The notes under the pieces are model-generated. The model was not told the DNA's origin. It saw only the letters and a program-made list of their open reading frames with translations, and ran no database searches. A stretch of DNA of 64,000 nucleotides from contig JAZNGH010000036.1 in NCBI GenBank assembly GCA_045576335.1, forward strand, positions 7,470-71,469, read 5' to 3'. The translations under genes and the position numbers were made by a program. Below are positions 15,633-22,921 of the stretch, piece after piece (within the stretch, counting starts at the first letter, position 1; each line of letters begins with the position of its first letter). Source of the DNA: Scatosoma sp045576335 (GTDB lineage: Bacteria > Bacillota > Clostridia > Christensenellales > Borkfalkiaceae).

Positions 15633-16751
15633 ATAAGTTATCAAGTCATTAGAGTAGAAAAATTCAGCAAAGGTTCACTTCGTTTAATCGGCGGTGAAAC
15701 GGAACGGACAAGCCGACATCACCGCAACGAAGATATCGACGAAACACGCACGCCACTCAACTGCTATTACAAAAAATCGGACGGCGGTCTTATCTTTCAA
15801 TGGAAGTCCATCGTCGAAACCACTCACGCCACGTTCAAAGAAACGAAAAAATCCGTCGCCTTTGAAGGTATGATTATCACGTCGGATAAATCGTTCTTTG
15901 AAAAACTCGGTTATATACAAGGACAACCGCCACCGCAAAAAGTAGTTGACTTTTTCAATCGAAGTTATGGGTTCGTTTTACGTCAAATCGGTTATCACGA
16001 CACGGACGAGAATATTTTATCCGCCGTAGTACATTTGGATGAAACGACACCGCACTTACAATTATATTATATACCGCTCGTCGATACGGGAAAGAAAAAG
16101 GTTTACGCCAGAGCACCCGACGGGAAAGTTTTACGTAATGAAAAAGGCTCGCCTATTCAAGCGAAAGACAGTCACGGAAAATCAATTTATGAAGAAGTGA
16201 AACTCCCTCATCCGAAAGTTTGTAGTTCGGATTTTTGGGAACAACGGGGCGGACAGTTATCGTTCGGAAATCTACAAGACGAGTTTTACGAACAGGTTTC
16301 TATCCGCTATGGATTAGAACGCGGAGAAGTCGGTAGTAATAAAAAGCACACTACCAAATACGAATGGGAAAAACAACGACAAGAAAAGGAATTACAAGCC
16401 TGGCAAGAAGATATCAAGCCAATGCAAGAATATTTACGAGCATTCCAAGACGCAATCGACGGCAAGAAACCGTTTTCAAAGAACGAACTTCGCAAACAAA
16501 TCGTCGGGCTTGTTGCAAGCTATAAACAGCTTGAAAAAGAAAAGTCTATCAAGGACAAAGACAGCGATTTTCTTTTTAGTGAACTTCGTAAACTTGAAAA
16601 GAAAATCCCTGAGCTTGAACGATACAAGGAATACGTTGAATTTATCCACACGCACGCGCCCGACAAACTTTTAGAAGCCAAACGAACGGCAAATGAACGC
16701 GCCCGCGCGCCCAAACCGCCCAAAAATAAAAATTATCAATGGACAAAATAA
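15633..16751 (+). CDS. MobV-family relaxase (Mob/Pre), non-ATG start, divergent active site
   Basis: About 372 residues, a plasmid-mobilisation relaxase of an integrative element. The family N-terminus (SYQVIRVEKFSKGSL, then NEDIDETRTPLNCYY) is open from 15636, but there is no ATG, GTG or TTG between the in-frame stop at 15585 and this segment. AAGGAGG (15618-15624) points to ATT at 15630 or ATA at 15633, and ATA occupies the place of the family's initiator Met. The metal motif reads HLDETTPHLQ (H134 to Q143): the third His is Gln. The residue matching the catalytic His22 of MobM appears to be Glu. The ATG at 15870 would remove the N-terminal motif. Either a divergent relaxase or a decaying one. 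Confidence 0.75.
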   Translation: MSYQVIRVEKFSKGSLRLIGGETERTSRHHRNEDIDETRTPLNCYYKKSDGGLIFQWKSIVETTHATFKETKKSVAFEGMIITSDKSFFEKLGYIQGQPPPQKVVDFFNRSYGFVLRQIGYHDTDENILSAVVHLDETTPHLQLYYIPLVDTGKKKVYARAPDGKVLRNEKGSPIQAKDSHGKSIYEEVKLPHPKVCSSDFWEQRGGQLSFGNLQDEFYEQVSIRYGLERGEVGSNKKHTTKYEWEKQRQEKELQAWQEDIKPMQEYLRAFQDAIDGKKPFSKNELRKQIVGLVASYKQLEKEKSIKDKDSDFLFSELRKLEKKIPELERYKEYVEFIHTHAPDKLLEAKRTANERARAPKPPKNKNYQWTK

Positions 16752-16771
16752 AAAAAACTATGAAAAAACAT

Positions 16772-16800
16772 TTGCATTTTACGAAAATTTATGGTAGGAT
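16772..16800 (+). promoter_or_regulatory. Weak promoter candidate for the integrase
   Basis: TTGCAT (16772-16776 plus preceding T), 18-base spacer, TAGGAT (16795-16800), about 40 bases before the integrase ATG. Both boxes are imperfect. Confidence 0.35.
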
Positions 16801-16839
16801 ACAAAACCCAAAACACCGAAATTTTCTACAAGGAGGACA

Positions 16840-18060
16840 ATGAATCAAAAAGAATTAGAACAAATTACACAATGGATTAAAGAAGCAACTACTAAACCCA
16901 ACGCCGACGAAAACATTCAACTCATTTTGAAACTTGCGTCGAACAGTATCACGCAAGACAAGGTTGAAAATCTCGTCAAACCAACAAACCCTGACACAAA
17001 AAGTTTTATTACCCACTTCACGAAAAAGGAGATTGCCAAGATGTCGAAAACGTTCAAGAAAGAATTTATTGCCAACGGACTTGCCGCGCACGTTCTCAAA
17101 CGCCAAAACAGTAAAAACGCCTTTATTTTTGAAATCCGCTATCGACGGAACGGATATCATATTCACGTTTCGGGCGCAACGCTCGAAAAGGCGAAAGAAC
17201 GGTTTATCCAAGAAACGATGCCCGACCAAATTCAAAAGCACCGCAGGCAGGATTACAAGGGCGAGCCAAGCTCGTTTATGCGGATTGCTAACGAATGGTT
17301 GGAATTCAAAAAGGACAAGCTGAACGAGCGCACGCATAAAAATTACGTAAGCTATTGCAAACGGTACATATTCCCTGCTATCGGCGATATGCGGATAACC
17401 ACCGTCAAGACGATTGACATCAATAATATTATGACGAAAGCCGAAGGGCGAGTTTACGAAGATTTGCGCGTAATTTTCAATTCTATTTTCAAATACGCGA
17501 TTGCAAGCGGAATACTCACCTACAATCCTATGGTTTTAATCCCTTTCAAACGCGCCGAACGGAACACGCGTAGGGCGTTGACCTATGACGAGCAGAAAAC
17601 GCTTATAGAGCGCTTAAATTTGCCCGAATTTGAAGAATATAAACGTACCTTTCTCATTCTTTTATATTTCGGTTTGCGACCTTGCGAATTAGAAGACGCG
17701 CATTTTGAAGGCGATTTCTTAATAGCGCGGAACGCCAAGCGCAAAAACGGGAAAATCGAGTATAAGAAAATCCCCATTTGCCGTCAAGCACGGGAACAAC
17801 TCAATTTGGACGAGCCGATTGTCTTTCCGCACCGAACGGACGTACTCAACCGAATTTTCAAGCGAATTATGAACAACGAAGAAATTACGCAGTATTATTT
17901 ACGGCATACGTTCGCCACCGTTTGTCAACAGTTCGTTCGCCCCGATATCGTCGATATTTGGATGGGCGACAGCTCGGAACGGCTCGTTGGGCGCGTATAT
18001 ACCCATTTCCCCGACAAGTTTATGAAAGCGGAAATGGATAAAGTTATATTTGAGTTTTAA
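16840..18060 (+). CDS. int: Tyrosine-recombinase integrase
   Basis: A 406-residue phage/ICE-type integrase. The N-terminal ~120 residues are an arm-binding-like region, then a SAM-like core-binding domain (SSFMRIANEWLEFKKDKLNE), then the catalytic domain with R280 (YFGLRPCEL), a Lys in the KRKNGKIEYKK hairpin, R355 in YYLRHTFAT and the nucleophile Y387 (GRVYTHF). The usual H of HxLRH is Tyr and the LGH motif is MGD; both variations are tolerated in the family. The SD is AAGGAGG. It lies immediately before a tRNA-Leu 3' end, its presumed integration site. No excisionase gene is visible. Confidence 0.93.
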   Translation: MNQKELEQITQWIKEATTKPNADENIQLILKLASNSITQDKVENLVKPTNPDTKSFITHFTKKEIAKMSKTFKKEFIANGLAAHVLKRQNSKNAFIFEIRYRRNGYHIHVSGATLEKAKERFIQETMPDQIQKHRRQDYKGEPSSFMRIANEWLEFKKDKLNERTHKNYVSYCKRYIFPAIGDMRITTVKTIDINNIMTKAEGRVYEDLRVIFNSIFKYAIASGILTYNPMVLIPFKRAERNTRRALTYDEQKTLIERLNLPEFEEYKRTFLILLYFGLRPCELEDAHFEGDFLIARNAKRKNGKIEYKKIPICRQAREQLNLDEPIVFPHRTDVLNRIFKRIMNNEEITQYYLRHTFATVCQQFVRPDIVDIWMGDSSERLVGRVYTHFPDKFMKAEMDKVIFEF

Positions 18061-18075
18061 TCGCATAATAAAACG

Positions 18076-18119
18076 CCGTTTGGTGAGAATTTCACTCGCC
18101 AAACGGTTTTTATTTTTAT
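18076..18119 (+). terminator. Terminator of the integrase gene
   Basis: CCGTTTGGTGAG pairs with CTCGCCAAACGG around a short loop and is followed by TTTTTATTTTT. Confidence 0.8.
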
Positions 18120-18127
18120 GAGCCTTT

Positions 18128-18273
18128 ATAAATGCCCTACGCCAAACAAACGCCAAAAAACACGCCAATCGGTGCTAAAAACGTGAAAATCAACGATTTT
18201 ATGTAGAATATTTATGCAAAAATACAAAGAAAAACGGCATTTATGCAACTTTTCTTGCATAAATGCCTTACGC
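18128..18273. repeat. 15-bp direct repeat next to the tRNA-Leu end (att-region candidate)
   Basis: ATAAATGCCCTACGC (18128-18142) recurs as ATAAATGCCTTACGC (18259-18273), 14 of 15 identical, and the second copy abuts the CCA end of the tRNA. Between them is GGCATTTATGCAA/TTGCATAAATGCC, a perfect 13-bp hairpin overlapping the second copy. These could be integrase arm sites or part of attR. Confidence 0.45.
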
Positions 18274-18358
18274 TGGTGCGGTCGACAGGAATTGAACCTG
18301 CATGGAGTTACCCACAAGATCCTTAGTCTTGCGCGTCTGCCAGTTCCGCCACGACCGC
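18274..18358 (-). tRNA. tRNA-Leu (anticodon AAG)
   Basis: Acceptor stem GCGGTCG/CGACCGC, discriminator A and encoded CCA. The anticodon stem CAAGA/TCTTG encloses the loop CTAAGGA, giving anticodon AAG. The long variable arm (TGTGGGTAACTCCAT) and the T-loop GTTCAATTC identify a class II tRNA-Leu. The 85-nt gene is intact, as expected when an integrase restores the 3' end. The element lies on its 3' side. Confidence 0.93.
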
Positions 18359-18371
18359 ATTAACGGATTAT

Positions 18372-18400
18372 ATTATATCTCAATACCAACCGTTTGTCAA
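18372..18400 (-). promoter_or_regulatory. Promoter of tRNA-Leu
   Basis: Minus strand TTGACA (18395-18400), 17-base spacer, TATAAT (18372-18377), 13 bases before the mature tRNA 5' end. Confidence 0.85.
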
Positions 18401-18471
18401 CTTATTTTATCGCACTTTATGAAAAATTTTTAATTTTTTTCCGCTCTTTTCGCCCTCCTCGCAAAAACCGT

Positions 18472-18500
18472 GTATATTTTCCTCCCTCTGACGCACAATA
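18472..18500 (+). promoter_or_regulatory. Sigma-G/F-like promoter of spoVT
   Basis: GTATA (18472-18476), 17-base spacer, CACAATA (18494-18500), one mismatch from CATWNTA. SpoVT is sigma-G-dependent in Bacillus subtilis. Confidence 0.5.
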
Positions 18501-18521
18501 TTTGTAAATGGAGGAATTTTT

Positions 18522-19067
18522 ATGAAAGCAACCGGAATTGTAAGACGTATAGACGAGCTTGGGCGGGTCGTTATCCCCAAAGAGATTCGTCGTACGCTCC
18601 GCATTAAAGAGGGCGACCCCCTCGAAATCTTCACCGACCGTGACGAGCTTATGCTCAAAAAATATTCGCCTATCGCCACCTTGGAGCGTTTCAGCAAAGC
18701 GACCGCGCGTTCCCTTAACGATTTGAGCGGCAAGCTCGCCGTCATCTGTGACACCGACGGTGTTTTACACGCCTACGGCGACGGGAAAAAGGACCTCGAC
18801 GGCAAAAGCCTTTCCGAGGACATGGACAAAATCCTGAAAGAACGCCGTAGCTACGTCGCAAATATCGCCGAAGGCGGCGACGTAATCCCCCTTACCTCGT
18901 CCCGCGAAGAGGGCGTTACCGCGCAAGTGATCGTACCCATCGTATCGGGCGGAGATTGCCTCGGTGCAGTCGCCGTTTTATCCAAGGAAGAGGGCGCGAA
19001 AATGGACGGAAGCGATATGAACCTCGTCCGTCTGACTGCCGACATTCTCGCAAATCAATTCGAATAA
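18522..19067 (+). CDS. spoVT: Stage V sporulation protein T
   Basis: A 181-residue forespore regulator. The N-terminal AbrB/MazE-type swapped-hairpin DNA-binding domain is residues 1-50 (TGIVRRIDELGRVVIPKEIR). The C-terminal GAF-like domain is residues 56-178. Length and architecture match B. subtilis SpoVT, which tunes sigma-G genes and germination. The SD ATGGAGG precedes the ATG. It is good evidence that the host sporulates. Confidence 0.95.
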   Translation: MKATGIVRRIDELGRVVIPKEIRRTLRIKEGDPLEIFTDRDELMLKKYSPIATLERFSKATARSLNDLSGKLAVICDTDGVLHAYGDGKKDLDGKSLSEDMDKILKERRSYVANIAEGGDVIPLTSSREEGVTAQVIVPIVSGGDCLGAVAVLSKEEGAKMDGSDMNLVRLTADILANQFE

Positions 19068-19072
19068 GTCTT

Positions 19073-19102
19073 ACGCGGAGCGCATTGTGCTCCGCGTTTT
19101 TT
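19073..19102 (+). terminator. Terminator of spoVT
   Basis: ACGCGGAGC (19073-19081) pairs with GCTCCGCGT (19089-19097), followed by a T-run. Confidence 0.85.
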
Positions 19103-19111
19103 AACATACTA
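19082..19111 (+). promoter_or_regulatory. Sigma-G/F-like promoter overlapping the spoVT terminator
   Basis: GCATT (19082-19086), 18-base spacer, CATACTA (19105-19111), an exact sigma-G/F -10. Only five bases separate the -10 from the ATG at 19117, so the mRNA would be leaderless or nearly so. Confidence 0.55.
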
Positions 19112-19116
19112 TCCTT

Positions 19117-19905
19117 ATGCCAGCAGGATTCACTCATCATCTCGTCGCGCAAAAAACGCTGGAAGCCCTTTCCGCACCCTTACGGCAAAAGCTCGCGCCC
19201 TATCTCGACCTCTACTTCTTCGGCGCGCAAGGCGCGGATTTTTGCTTCTTTTATCCCACCTTTGCCGAAAGAAATTTCGGCTCGTACCTGCACCGAAAGG
19301 GCGGTTACGCCGCGTTCACCGTCTGCAAGGCGTTCTCCGCGAAAAACGCCGTTCTTTTCGCGTACGCGCTCGGATATATCACCCATTACTGCACCGACGT
19401 CAGCTTTCACCCCTACGTATACGCAACGGCGGGCAAGTCCCCCTTGCGCCATTCCCGCGTAGAACGCGCAATCGACCTATATTTACGCGCCCGTGTAAAG
19501 GACGCGGACGGTTATCTTGCGTTTTTCAATAAAGCCCTTCCCCAAAAAAGCATTGACGAGCTGTTTTTGCTCTACGCCGTCATTGCGGCGCAAGCAGGGT
19601 TTCCGCCCCTGCAAAAAGCCGCTTTTTCGCGCTCGATATCCTTATTCAACGCATACCTGCCCCGCTCGTCCATCGTTTTAAGTGATAAAAACGCCCGACT
19701 CATTCAAACGCTTGCAAACGACGCAAACGGCGAGTGGGCATACCCTGCCGCGCCCCGCATCAAAAGCCGCGCAAATGCCCTTTCGCTCTTTGAAAAAGCG
19801 GTCGCCTCGTCGCTATCTACGGTACAGGCGTTTATACGGGCAATCGACGAAAAAACGCCGTTGCCCCATTCCGTTTTTGCCAAAAATTATTTAAGCGGTC
19901 TTTGA
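19117..19905 (+). CDS. Zinc-dependent phospholipase C-like protein
   Basis: A 262-residue protein of the Zn-dependent PLC family (PF00882-like). Metal-binding His/Asp residues appear in order: GFTHHLVAQ (residues 4-12), FFGAQGADFCFF, YALGYITHYCTDVSFHPYV and HSRVERAIDLYL. There is no signal peptide, so it probably acts inside the cell or forespore. There is no SD, and the preceding sequence is a good sigma-G -10, so a forespore role (lipid turnover during sporulation or germination) is plausible but inferred. Its stop codon lies inside its own terminator hairpin. Confidence 0.8.
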   Translation: MPAGFTHHLVAQKTLEALSAPLRQKLAPYLDLYFFGAQGADFCFFYPTFAERNFGSYLHRKGGYAAFTVCKAFSAKNAVLFAYALGYITHYCTDVSFHPYVYATAGKSPLRHSRVERAIDLYLRARVKDADGYLAFFNKALPQKSIDELFLLYAVIAAQAGFPPLQKAAFSRSISLFNAYLPRSSIVLSDKNARLIQTLANDANGEWAYPAAPRIKSRANALSLFEKAVASSLSTVQAFIRAIDEKTPLPHSVFAKNYLSGL

Positions 19906-19930
19906 TTTCTCAAAGACCGCTTATTTTTAT
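19892..19930. terminator. Bidirectional terminator between convergent genes
   Basis: TAAGCGGTCTTTG (19892-19904) pairs exactly with 19911-19923, followed by TTTTTAT. Confidence 0.85.
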
Positions 19931-19940
19931 TCTAAAAATT

Positions 19941-21248
19941 TTACGCCGTAACCGCGCCGCTAACGCCGCTGAAAATTCCCTTGATGCCTTCTTCAAGCTG
20001 CACCAAAAGCGGCTCTACGTACGCCTTTACCGTGTCGAAAAGTCCGTTGGAAAGCAGAGCGTCTTGCGAGAACAAATCCGCCGTGTTTATTATCTGATAC
20101 CTTGCCAAAATCAGCAGGAACGACCAAATCAAGGCACATACCACCGTGCCGATCACGAGATAGACGAGCACGGCGAGCGAGCCGTCGATTGCACGGAAGA
20201 AGCCTATCCCCTCCACGGCGTCCACGAGCGTTTTGAGTATCCAGTTGAGCACTGCCATCACGATACCGACGATAATCGCCAACAGCAAGCCCGCCATGAT
20301 ATTGCCTACGATGATGCCGATTTGTCCGGGCACGAGCGAAATCAACGCTTCCTGACATTTGACGACGTAGCCGTTCAAAAGCTCCACGCCGCCCTGATCG
20401 GGCGCAGCCGCGTACGGGGAGAAGGGCAAATAGAAGCACGCGACGATTGCAACGATCGTGCCGATATTCACAATCAACACGCGGATACTTTCAACAAAGC
20501 CCGTTCTTCTGCCCTTGCAAGCAAACGCCACCAAGATACCGATCACGAACACGTCCATTGCGTATTTCGTAATATAAGGCATAACCAACTGCACTTGCTC
20601 CATCTGGAAGAAGGGCTGCAACGCGCCGTCTTTGAGCGTGGTTGCACCAAGCACCAAAACCGCCACAGCAAACACGGTCAAAAGCACCGACGCTACGTTG
20701 ACGATACAAAGCAGCGCGCCCGTCAAACGCCCCAAAAACGAGGGCGTGCCGTAGCCCCTACGATAGGGCATTTCACGCGTTTCGTAGTCCTCGTAATCGT
20801 CGTAATCAAGGTAATCCTCGTCGTATTCAAAGCCCTCTTCATCGCGGGTAAAGCGATCCTCGTTGGCGTAAATGCTCGACATTCTCGGACGGAAAATCAA
20901 AGAGAAAATCCCGTAAAGCAGCAAAGCGACCACGATACACCCGAGCGCAAGCACGAACGCCGCCGCAAACGCCACTATGCTTCCTTCGAGAGCCAAGCCC
21001 GCCAAAACGGGCGCGAGCGTTTGCGAAAACGCTTCGCCGATATTGCTCTGTAACAGGAAGAACGCCAAGCACGCGACAAGCCACACGCAGCCTGCCCAGC
21101 TTACGCGCCGCCAGCCCTTGGAAAAGCCGACGAAAAACGCAATCAGCAGGATTATGCCGCAAACCGCGATTAAAATCGTGGGCAGAAGCTGCATAAGATC
21201 TACGCTTCCCGTTGCCGCCGCCGTTAAAATGGAAGATAAAGGCAACAT
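19941..21248 (-). CDS. CvpA-like polytopic membrane protein
   Basis: 435 residues with about nine hydrophobic helices. The N-terminal four-helix block and the C-terminal block both carry CvpA-like features (ILIAFFVGFSKGWRRVSW; IVGNIMAGLLLAIIVGIVMA), as if two CvpA-type units were fused. Between them is a cytosolic acidic, Tyr-rich loop (EEGFEYDEDYLDYDDYEDYE). Function unknown; CvpA relatives are linked to colicin production and envelope homeostasis. The ATG at 21248 has AAAGGAG at six bases; the ATG at 21254 is too close to it. Last gene of fhs-glnS-this operon. Confidence 0.65.
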   Translation of the reverse strand: MLPLSSILTAAATGSVDLMQLLPTILIAVCGIILLIAFFVGFSKGWRRVSWAGCVWLVACLAFFLLQSNIGEAFSQTLAPVLAGLALEGSIVAFAAAFVLALGCIVVALLLYGIFSLIFRPRMSSIYANEDRFTRDEEGFEYDEDYLDYDDYEDYETREMPYRRGYGTPSFLGRLTGALLCIVNVASVLLTVFAVAVLVLGATTLKDGALQPFFQMEQVQLVMPYITKYAMDVFVIGILVAFACKGRRTGFVESIRVLIVNIGTIVAIVACFYLPFSPYAAAPDQGGVELLNGYVVKCQEALISLVPGQIGIIVGNIMAGLLLAIIVGIVMAVLNWILKTLVDAVEGIGFFRAIDGSLAVLVYLVIGTVVCALIWSFLLILARYQIINTADLFSQDALLSNGLFDTVKAYVEPLLVQLEEGIKGIFSGVSGAVTA

Positions 21249-21259
21249 ACTCATCTCCT

Positions 21260-22894
21260 TTATTTATTAAAATTATCTTTGAGCGAAACAATCTCGGACA
21301 GCACGAGATTTCCTTTTTCGTCTACGCATTTTTTATAATAGCCCACGCGCATAAGCTGGAACGCTTTTTCGTTCGCGCTCTCCAAAAGATAGGGCTCGGC
21401 TTTGCCGTGGAAGATATGCTCGCTGTCCAAATTCATTCTTTCGCCGAAATCCTGTCCCGCGTATTCCGCGTCCTTTAACAGCACGCCGTACTTTCTGATT
21501 TCCGCGTCCACGCCCGTTTTACCGTCAACCCATTGAATGGTACCCTTGACCTTAATACCGCTCGTGTCGTTTGACGAACGGCTGTTGGGCACGTACGAAC
21601 ATTTCAGCTCCACGACCTCGCCGTTTTCGTCCGTCACTACCTCGTCGCAATGCACGATATACGCGCCCTTTAAGCGCACGTACCCGTCCTTTTTCAAGCG
21701 TTGATACTTGGGCGGAGGGTCGAGCGAAAAGTCCGCCTTGTCGATATATACCGTGTTGGAAAAAGCGACCTTGCGCGTACCCATTTCGGGCTTTAAGGGG
21801 TGCAACGCCGTTTCCAGCATTTCCTCGCCCTCGTAGTTGGTGATAGTCATTTTCAAAGGCTCGATTACCGCCATAGCGCGCTCTGCATTCGCGTTCAGGT
21901 TGTCGCGGATACACGCCTCCAAATAGGAAAGCTGACATTCGGAATTTGCCTTTACGATACCGATTTTCGTACAAAAATCAAGCAACGCTTCGGGCGGAAC
22001 GCCGCGGTTGCGAAGCCCCGTCACCGTCGGCATACGGGGATCGTCCCAGCCGTGCACGTGTCCCTCTTCTACGAGCTTTTTCAAATACCGCTTGGACATA
22101 ACCGTGTTGGTGACCGCAAGGCGGGCAAACTCGATTTGACGGGGCTTGGGTGCAAAGCCAAGCTGTATACCCACCCAGTCGTATAAAGGTCTGTGATCCT
22201 CAAATTCCAGCGTACAAAGCGAGTGCGTCACGCCCTGCAAATAGTCGCAAATGGGGTGCGCGTAGTCGTACATAGGATAGACGCACCATTTATCGCCCGT
22301 GCGGTGATGCGTCGCGCGCAAAATACGGTAAATAACGGGGTCGCGCATATTCATATTCGGCGAGGACATATCGATTTTCGCACGCAAGCACTTGCTTCCG
22401 TCGGGGTATTTCCCCGCTTTCATTTCACGGAACAAGGTGAGATTTTCCTCCACGCTACGGTTTCTGTACGGGCTTTCCTTACCGCCCTCCGTAAGCGTAC
22501 CCCGCGTCGCGCTGATTTCCTCGGGAGAAAGGTCGCACACGAACGCTTTGCCGTCCTGAATGAGCTTTTCCGCGTACTCGTAAATGATATCGAAGAAGTC
22601 GGAAGCGTAGACTTCCTTTGCCCAGTCGTAGCCAATCCAAGCGATATCGCGGCGAATCGCGTCTACAAACTCCGTCTTTTCCTTGGAGGGGTTGGTGTCG
22701 TCGAAAAAGAGGTTGCATTTTCCCCCGTACTTTTTCGCCGTACCGAAATTGACGAGCATACTTTTTACGTGCCCGATATGCAAATACCCGTTAGGTTCAG
22801 GTGGAAAACGCGTTTGTACGGCGGTGATTTTGCCGTTTTCAATATCGTCGTTGATGATTTGTTCAATGAAATTCGTCGCTTCTATTTTTTCCAT
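21260..22894 (-). CDS. glnS: Glutaminyl-tRNA synthetase
   Basis: A 544-residue class I synthetase. RFPPEPNGYLHIGHVKSM near residues 29-46 contains HIGH, and VMSKRYL is the KMSKS variant. The GlnRS-type catalytic insertion (YDYAHPICDYLQGVTHSLCT) and the two beta-barrel anticodon domains follow. It separates from bacterial GluRS by the PPEPNG motif. Many Firmicutes instead make Gln-tRNA by the GatCAB amidotransferase, so a true GlnRS here is notable. It lies 27 bases after fhs with its own SD. Confidence 0.95.
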   Translation of the reverse strand: MEKIEATNFIEQIINDDIENGKITAVQTRFPPEPNGYLHIGHVKSMLVNFGTAKKYGGKCNLFFDDTNPSKEKTEFVDAIRRDIAWIGYDWAKEVYASDFFDIIYEYAEKLIQDGKAFVCDLSPEEISATRGTLTEGGKESPYRNRSVEENLTLFREMKAGKYPDGSKCLRAKIDMSSPNMNMRDPVIYRILRATHHRTGDKWCVYPMYDYAHPICDYLQGVTHSLCTLEFEDHRPLYDWVGIQLGFAPKPRQIEFARLAVTNTVMSKRYLKKLVEEGHVHGWDDPRMPTVTGLRNRGVPPEALLDFCTKIGIVKANSECQLSYLEACIRDNLNANAERAMAVIEPLKMTITNYEGEEMLETALHPLKPEMGTRKVAFSNTVYIDKADFSLDPPPKYQRLKKDGYVRLKGAYIVHCDEVVTDENGEVVELKCSYVPNSRSSNDTSGIKVKGTIQWVDGKTGVDAEIRKYGVLLKDAEYAGQDFGERMNLDSEHIFHGKAEPYLLESANEKAFQLMRVGYYKKCVDEKGNLVLSEIVSLKDNFNK

Positions 22895-22921
22895 TTTTCT
22901 TCTCTCTACGTTCCTTTTCTT

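Noticed and set aside
19902..21053. Long plus-strand ORF (383 codons) opposite the CvpA-like gene
   Set aside because: It is the antisense shadow of a hydrophobic gene with a good SD; the product is His/Arg/Gln-rich and has no SD or promoter.
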